64,000 nt of DNA from Stenotrophomonas maltophilia (lineage in GTDB: Bacteria; Pseudomonadota; Gammaproteobacteria; Xanthomonadales; Xanthomonadaceae): positions 1 to 64,000 of the forward strand of contig NZ_QFHO01000009.1 in assembly GCF_004920835.1 (NCBI RefSeq), in the 5' to 3' direction. Position numbers and translations under genes: made by a program. This document shows, in pieces, positions 61,887-64,000 of the stretch (positions within the stretch are counted from its first letter, which is position 1; every line of letters starts with the position of its first letter). The notes under the pieces are model-generated. The model made no database searches, had not been told where the DNA came from, and saw nothing but the letters and a program-made list of their open reading frames with translations.

Positions 61887-63329
61887 CTATCGCTTGCTCG
61901 CTGAGTTCTGCGGTTGCCCGTGGATAATTACTATTTCGGATGCAGGGAGGTTAGCTTCAAGTCGGGCAGACCTAGCTTGACTCAGCTCGGACATCTTCCG
62001 AGAGGTTAGGTTGCCGATGTCAATCACAATGTAGAACGCTTGGGTCGTCCCTTCCGCACCTTTGTAAGCTTCAAGTTGCTTTGTGTAGCCAGCAACAAGC
62101 TTTGAGTTTGTGGATCGCTTGAGTTCAGCGAGAACCTTAACATTGGCGCCGTTGGACATCTTGAAGTCTACCGGCCCACATCCTGCGTCTGACTCGGGGG
62201 ATAGGTCGAGGTTGTTCGCCTCGCAGTAAGCAGCCGCGACTGCGTAAAATAGGCGCTGCATTGCCTTCTCTAAGCGGGCTGTTGTCAATTTTTCGTTCCA
62301 CAGCTCTTTCCAGAGTCCCTTGTCCTCAATTAGCGACTTGAACTTGTCGATTATTTTCGTCACGGCATCCGTCGCTTCGGCCAGATTTAACGTCCGTCCA
62401 GAGTATTGATGCAGTGACAATGGCTCTGTGGCTGCTATGCGCTTTCTTAGCTCTGCCGGATATATCTCGCCGCGATGGTCATTCTTCAGGTCGTAAGGGG
62501 CATCCGCCGCAGCGCGAACCAAGTCCAGAAGCATTTCAAAAGAGGTTTTGCTTTTAAGGGCGATCTTAAGTGTCTCATCCTTGTCGCGTCTCGTTTTCGC
62601 CCGCCAGATGTCGCCAATCTGAGCGCTCACTCTATTCTTAAGGTCTTCGGTTACCTGAGCAGCTTCGCTTATCGCGCTCCAGTCGGCAGCAATCGGAAGG
62701 TCTCTAACGATGTCGCGCGGAACCAGGAGGATTGGCTCGCTGGGCTTAAGCGGGTTCCACGGGAGCTGGTGCTTCTTGCCGGCCAGCGTAAAAGCTTGAA
62801 CTTGGATTTCGAGCTGCGTGCATGCCCTAAGTGTAAATGCAGCTAAGCAGTCGACCAGTATGTTGGTCGTCATATCGCTGATGCGGTCTGGGCCCACTCC
62901 TGCTTCAAACAAGCAGAGAACCATGAAAAGGTTGGGATCCCGAACTCCAATGGAAATGGCTTGCTTGGCGTTGATAGCCAAGTTGTCTATAAGTTGCGAG
63001 CCAAACCCCGAGCCGGAAGTCCCGCTCGAGTAGCCAAGATGAGTGTAGGGGACTTCGTGAAATTTCAGTAGATTTCTGGCGGACCTATCTGCGAGGTCGC
63101 CGCCTTGCTTCGATTCTGCAAGCAGGGCACATATGTTCTCAAACCTCGAGGTGTACGCTTCGGTTGCGCACTGAGCAAACTCGTCGTCTGATGCATCATC
63201 CAGAAGGAGTGGGTCGATGAAGAGGTTGGTGTCACAATTGAGTGTCACATCAATCGCACCCACAGATTCCAGTTGCGTCTGGGTGACCTTCCACGCCATC
63301 GAAAGTGTTACTGGTTCATTAGAGGTCAT
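61887..63329 (-). CDS. putative PD-(D/E)XK nuclease-like island protein
   Basis: A 480-residue soluble protein, family not recognised over its full length. The C-terminal part has a PD-(D/E)XK-like core: GCGPVDFKMSNGANVKVLAE then LKRSTNSKLVAGYTKQLEAY, with Asp388, Glu402 and Lys404, and Gln418 in the following helix, the order seen in restriction-type nucleases. The N-terminal 370 residues hold conserved-looking blocks (NCDTNLFIDPLLL, GYSSGTSGSGFG, GVGPDRISDMTTNIL) of unknown role. AT-richer than the core. It is in opposite orientation to the TIR pair and next to an integrase, a typical defence-island setting. Confidence 0.72.
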   Translation of the reverse strand: MTSNEPVTLSMAWKVTQTQLESVGAIDVTLNCDTNLFIDPLLLDDASDDEFAQCATEAYTSRFENICALLAESKQGGDLADRSARNLLKFHEVPYTHLGYSSGTSGSGFGSQLIDNLAINAKQAISIGVRDPNLFMVLCLFEAGVGPDRISDMTTNILVDCLAAFTLRACTQLEIQVQAFTLAGKKHQLPWNPLKPSEPILLVPRDIVRDLPIAADWSAISEAAQVTEDLKNRVSAQIGDIWRAKTRRDKDETLKIALKSKTSFEMLLDLVRAAADAPYDLKNDHRGEIYPAELRKRIAATEPLSLHQYSGRTLNLAEATDAVTKIIDKFKSLIEDKGLWKELWNEKLTTARLEKAMQRLFYAVAAAYCEANNLDLSPESDAGCGPVDFKMSNGANVKVLAELKRSTNSKLVAGYTKQLEAYKGAEGTTQAFYIVIDIGNLTSRKMSELSQARSARLEANLPASEIVIIHGQPQNSASKR

Positions 63330-63778
63330 CGCGATTCCTTCAGATCCAAGCTTGTCCGTTTGAGAAGGGCAAGCGGTTCTTCCGTTAACAGAGCAAGTGC
63401 ACGAATATCTTGTTGCTGAGTTTGGACCTGCCGTCAGTGCTTCTCACTACTGAATCACTTGCTCCAATGACCAAGCACTCATTGCCATTGCGGAGTTGAG
63501 TAGTCCCATCGCCAGTGGGCTCACACCCATTTGGTTTTTCCCAATAGGTCGGAAGGTCTGGATTTTTTTGAGTACGATCCGTTGGCTTCGGCGGCCCGGC
63601 ACGGTTCACCCAAGATCATTCGCGTTATGGCATGAACTGTGACGGCGGTCAAGTTGCCGAGCCCCTTGTTCTGTTTTTGGGGATTTAGGTGCGCGGCACT
63701 GCGGACGATCCTCATCCAAACACCGCCTCGCATCCTGTCCTAAGTTGGCTCTATCGCCACTTACGGACAACCCGCCCG
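63330..63778. other. gap before the integrase, no gene supported
   Basis: About 450 bases. Two short minus-strand frames (63385-63609, 63521-63733) have no homology or ribosome site. It likely carries the divergent promoters of the nuclease-like and integrase genes; no boxes stand out. Confidence 0.4.
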
Positions 63779-64000
63779 ATGTCATCCGTCCTCACCAAGC
63801 GCATCGTTCTCACCGCTGAGCCCCGAGAGCGCCCCTATGAGCTCAGGGACGCTCAGGTTCGCGGCCTGATCCTGCGTGTGCAGCCTTCAGGGCATAAGGC
63901 TTGGATCGTGACCTGGGCGCACGGTAAGCGTCGTACCTTGGGGTCGGTCGAACATCTGACACTTGATCAGGCCCGTGACCAAGCCCGGCAGGCCGTTGCT
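63779..64000 (+). CDS. tyrosine recombinase/integrase, 5' part (cut by window edge)
   Basis: The first 74 codons of an integrase. MSSVLTKRIVLTAEPRERPY, ELRDAQVRGLILRVQPSGHK, AWIVTWAHGKRRTLG, EHLTLDQARDQARQAV is the Arm-type N-terminal DNA-binding domain (DUF4102 type) of P4-like tyrosine recombinases, which commonly integrate into tRNA genes. The catalytic domain lies beyond the window. It is 4.6 kb from the intact tRNA-Thr and 2.2 kb from the tRNA remnant, reading away from both. Confidence 0.88.
   Translation, partial: MSSVLTKRIVLTAEPRERPYELRDAQVRGLILRVQPSGHKAWIVTWAHGKRRTLGSVEHLTLDQARDQARQAVA

Overview
The window looks like a chromosomal segment of a Stenotrophomonas species, most likely the S. 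maltophilia complex. The coding DNA is GC-rich. The order uvrA / rplU-rpmA-obgE / rpsT / murJ-ribF-ileS-lspA-ispH is that expected of Xanthomonadaceae. The gaps between genes carry many copies of the GTAG-headed palindromic repeats (SMAG class) known from S. maltophilia. No rRNA, CRISPR array or complete insertion sequence was seen.

Layout. 0.2-14.2 kb: a GNAT acetyltransferase, the divergent arginine-export pair argP/argO, two secreted S9 peptidases, a POT and an OPT peptide transporter, a DUF1624 and a DUF819 membrane protein and a small HExxH protein. The two S9 peptidases and two oligopeptide transporters suggest peptide scavenging. 14.2-18.7 kb: an acetyltransferase-minC-minD-minE operon (division-site selection) and a NarL-type two-component pair. 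18.9-33.3 kb: mostly metabolic and envelope genes (SRPBCC protein, DUF423, an SPFH operon with two tiny genes, purT, a secreted EEP-family hydrolase, bpt, an EF-hand protein, a sigma factor fused to a membrane domain, thioesterases, an enoyl-CoA hydratase-like enzyme, a PCu(A)C copper chaperone). 33.3-46 kb: the conserved core block of DNA repair, ribosomal proteins, ObgE, peptidoglycan lipid II flippase, flavin synthesis, IleRS, lipoprotein signal peptidase and IspH. 46-59 kb: an M61 aminopeptidase, a YhhN-family protein, a two-gene membrane operon, a sigma/FecR/TonB-receptor cell-surface signalling operon, a divergent autotransporter with an unusual ClpP-like passenger, and an ldhA-like dehydrogenase.

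59.06-64 kb is different: an intact tRNA-Thr(CGT) is followed by visibly AT-richer DNA. This holds a membrane DUF4760-like protein and a TIR-domain protein, a degenerate second copy of the tRNA 3' end with its terminator, a PD-(D/E)XK-like putative nuclease, and the 5' end of a tyrosine integrase that runs off the window. I read this as a tRNA-anchored island built by repeated insertion and carrying candidate anti-phage genes; it is the best place in the window to look for an undescribed system.

Several palindromic repeat families punctuate the core genome: SMAG, a GGGGTCAGATCC-type palindrome, a long GGGGACGGAGGGG palindrome present twice 48 kb apart, and a GTGGGTACCGACC-type hairpin. Start codons other than ATG are used in minC, murJ, ileS, rpsT and the TonB receptor (GTG), minD (TTG), and probably one sigma factor (CTG).
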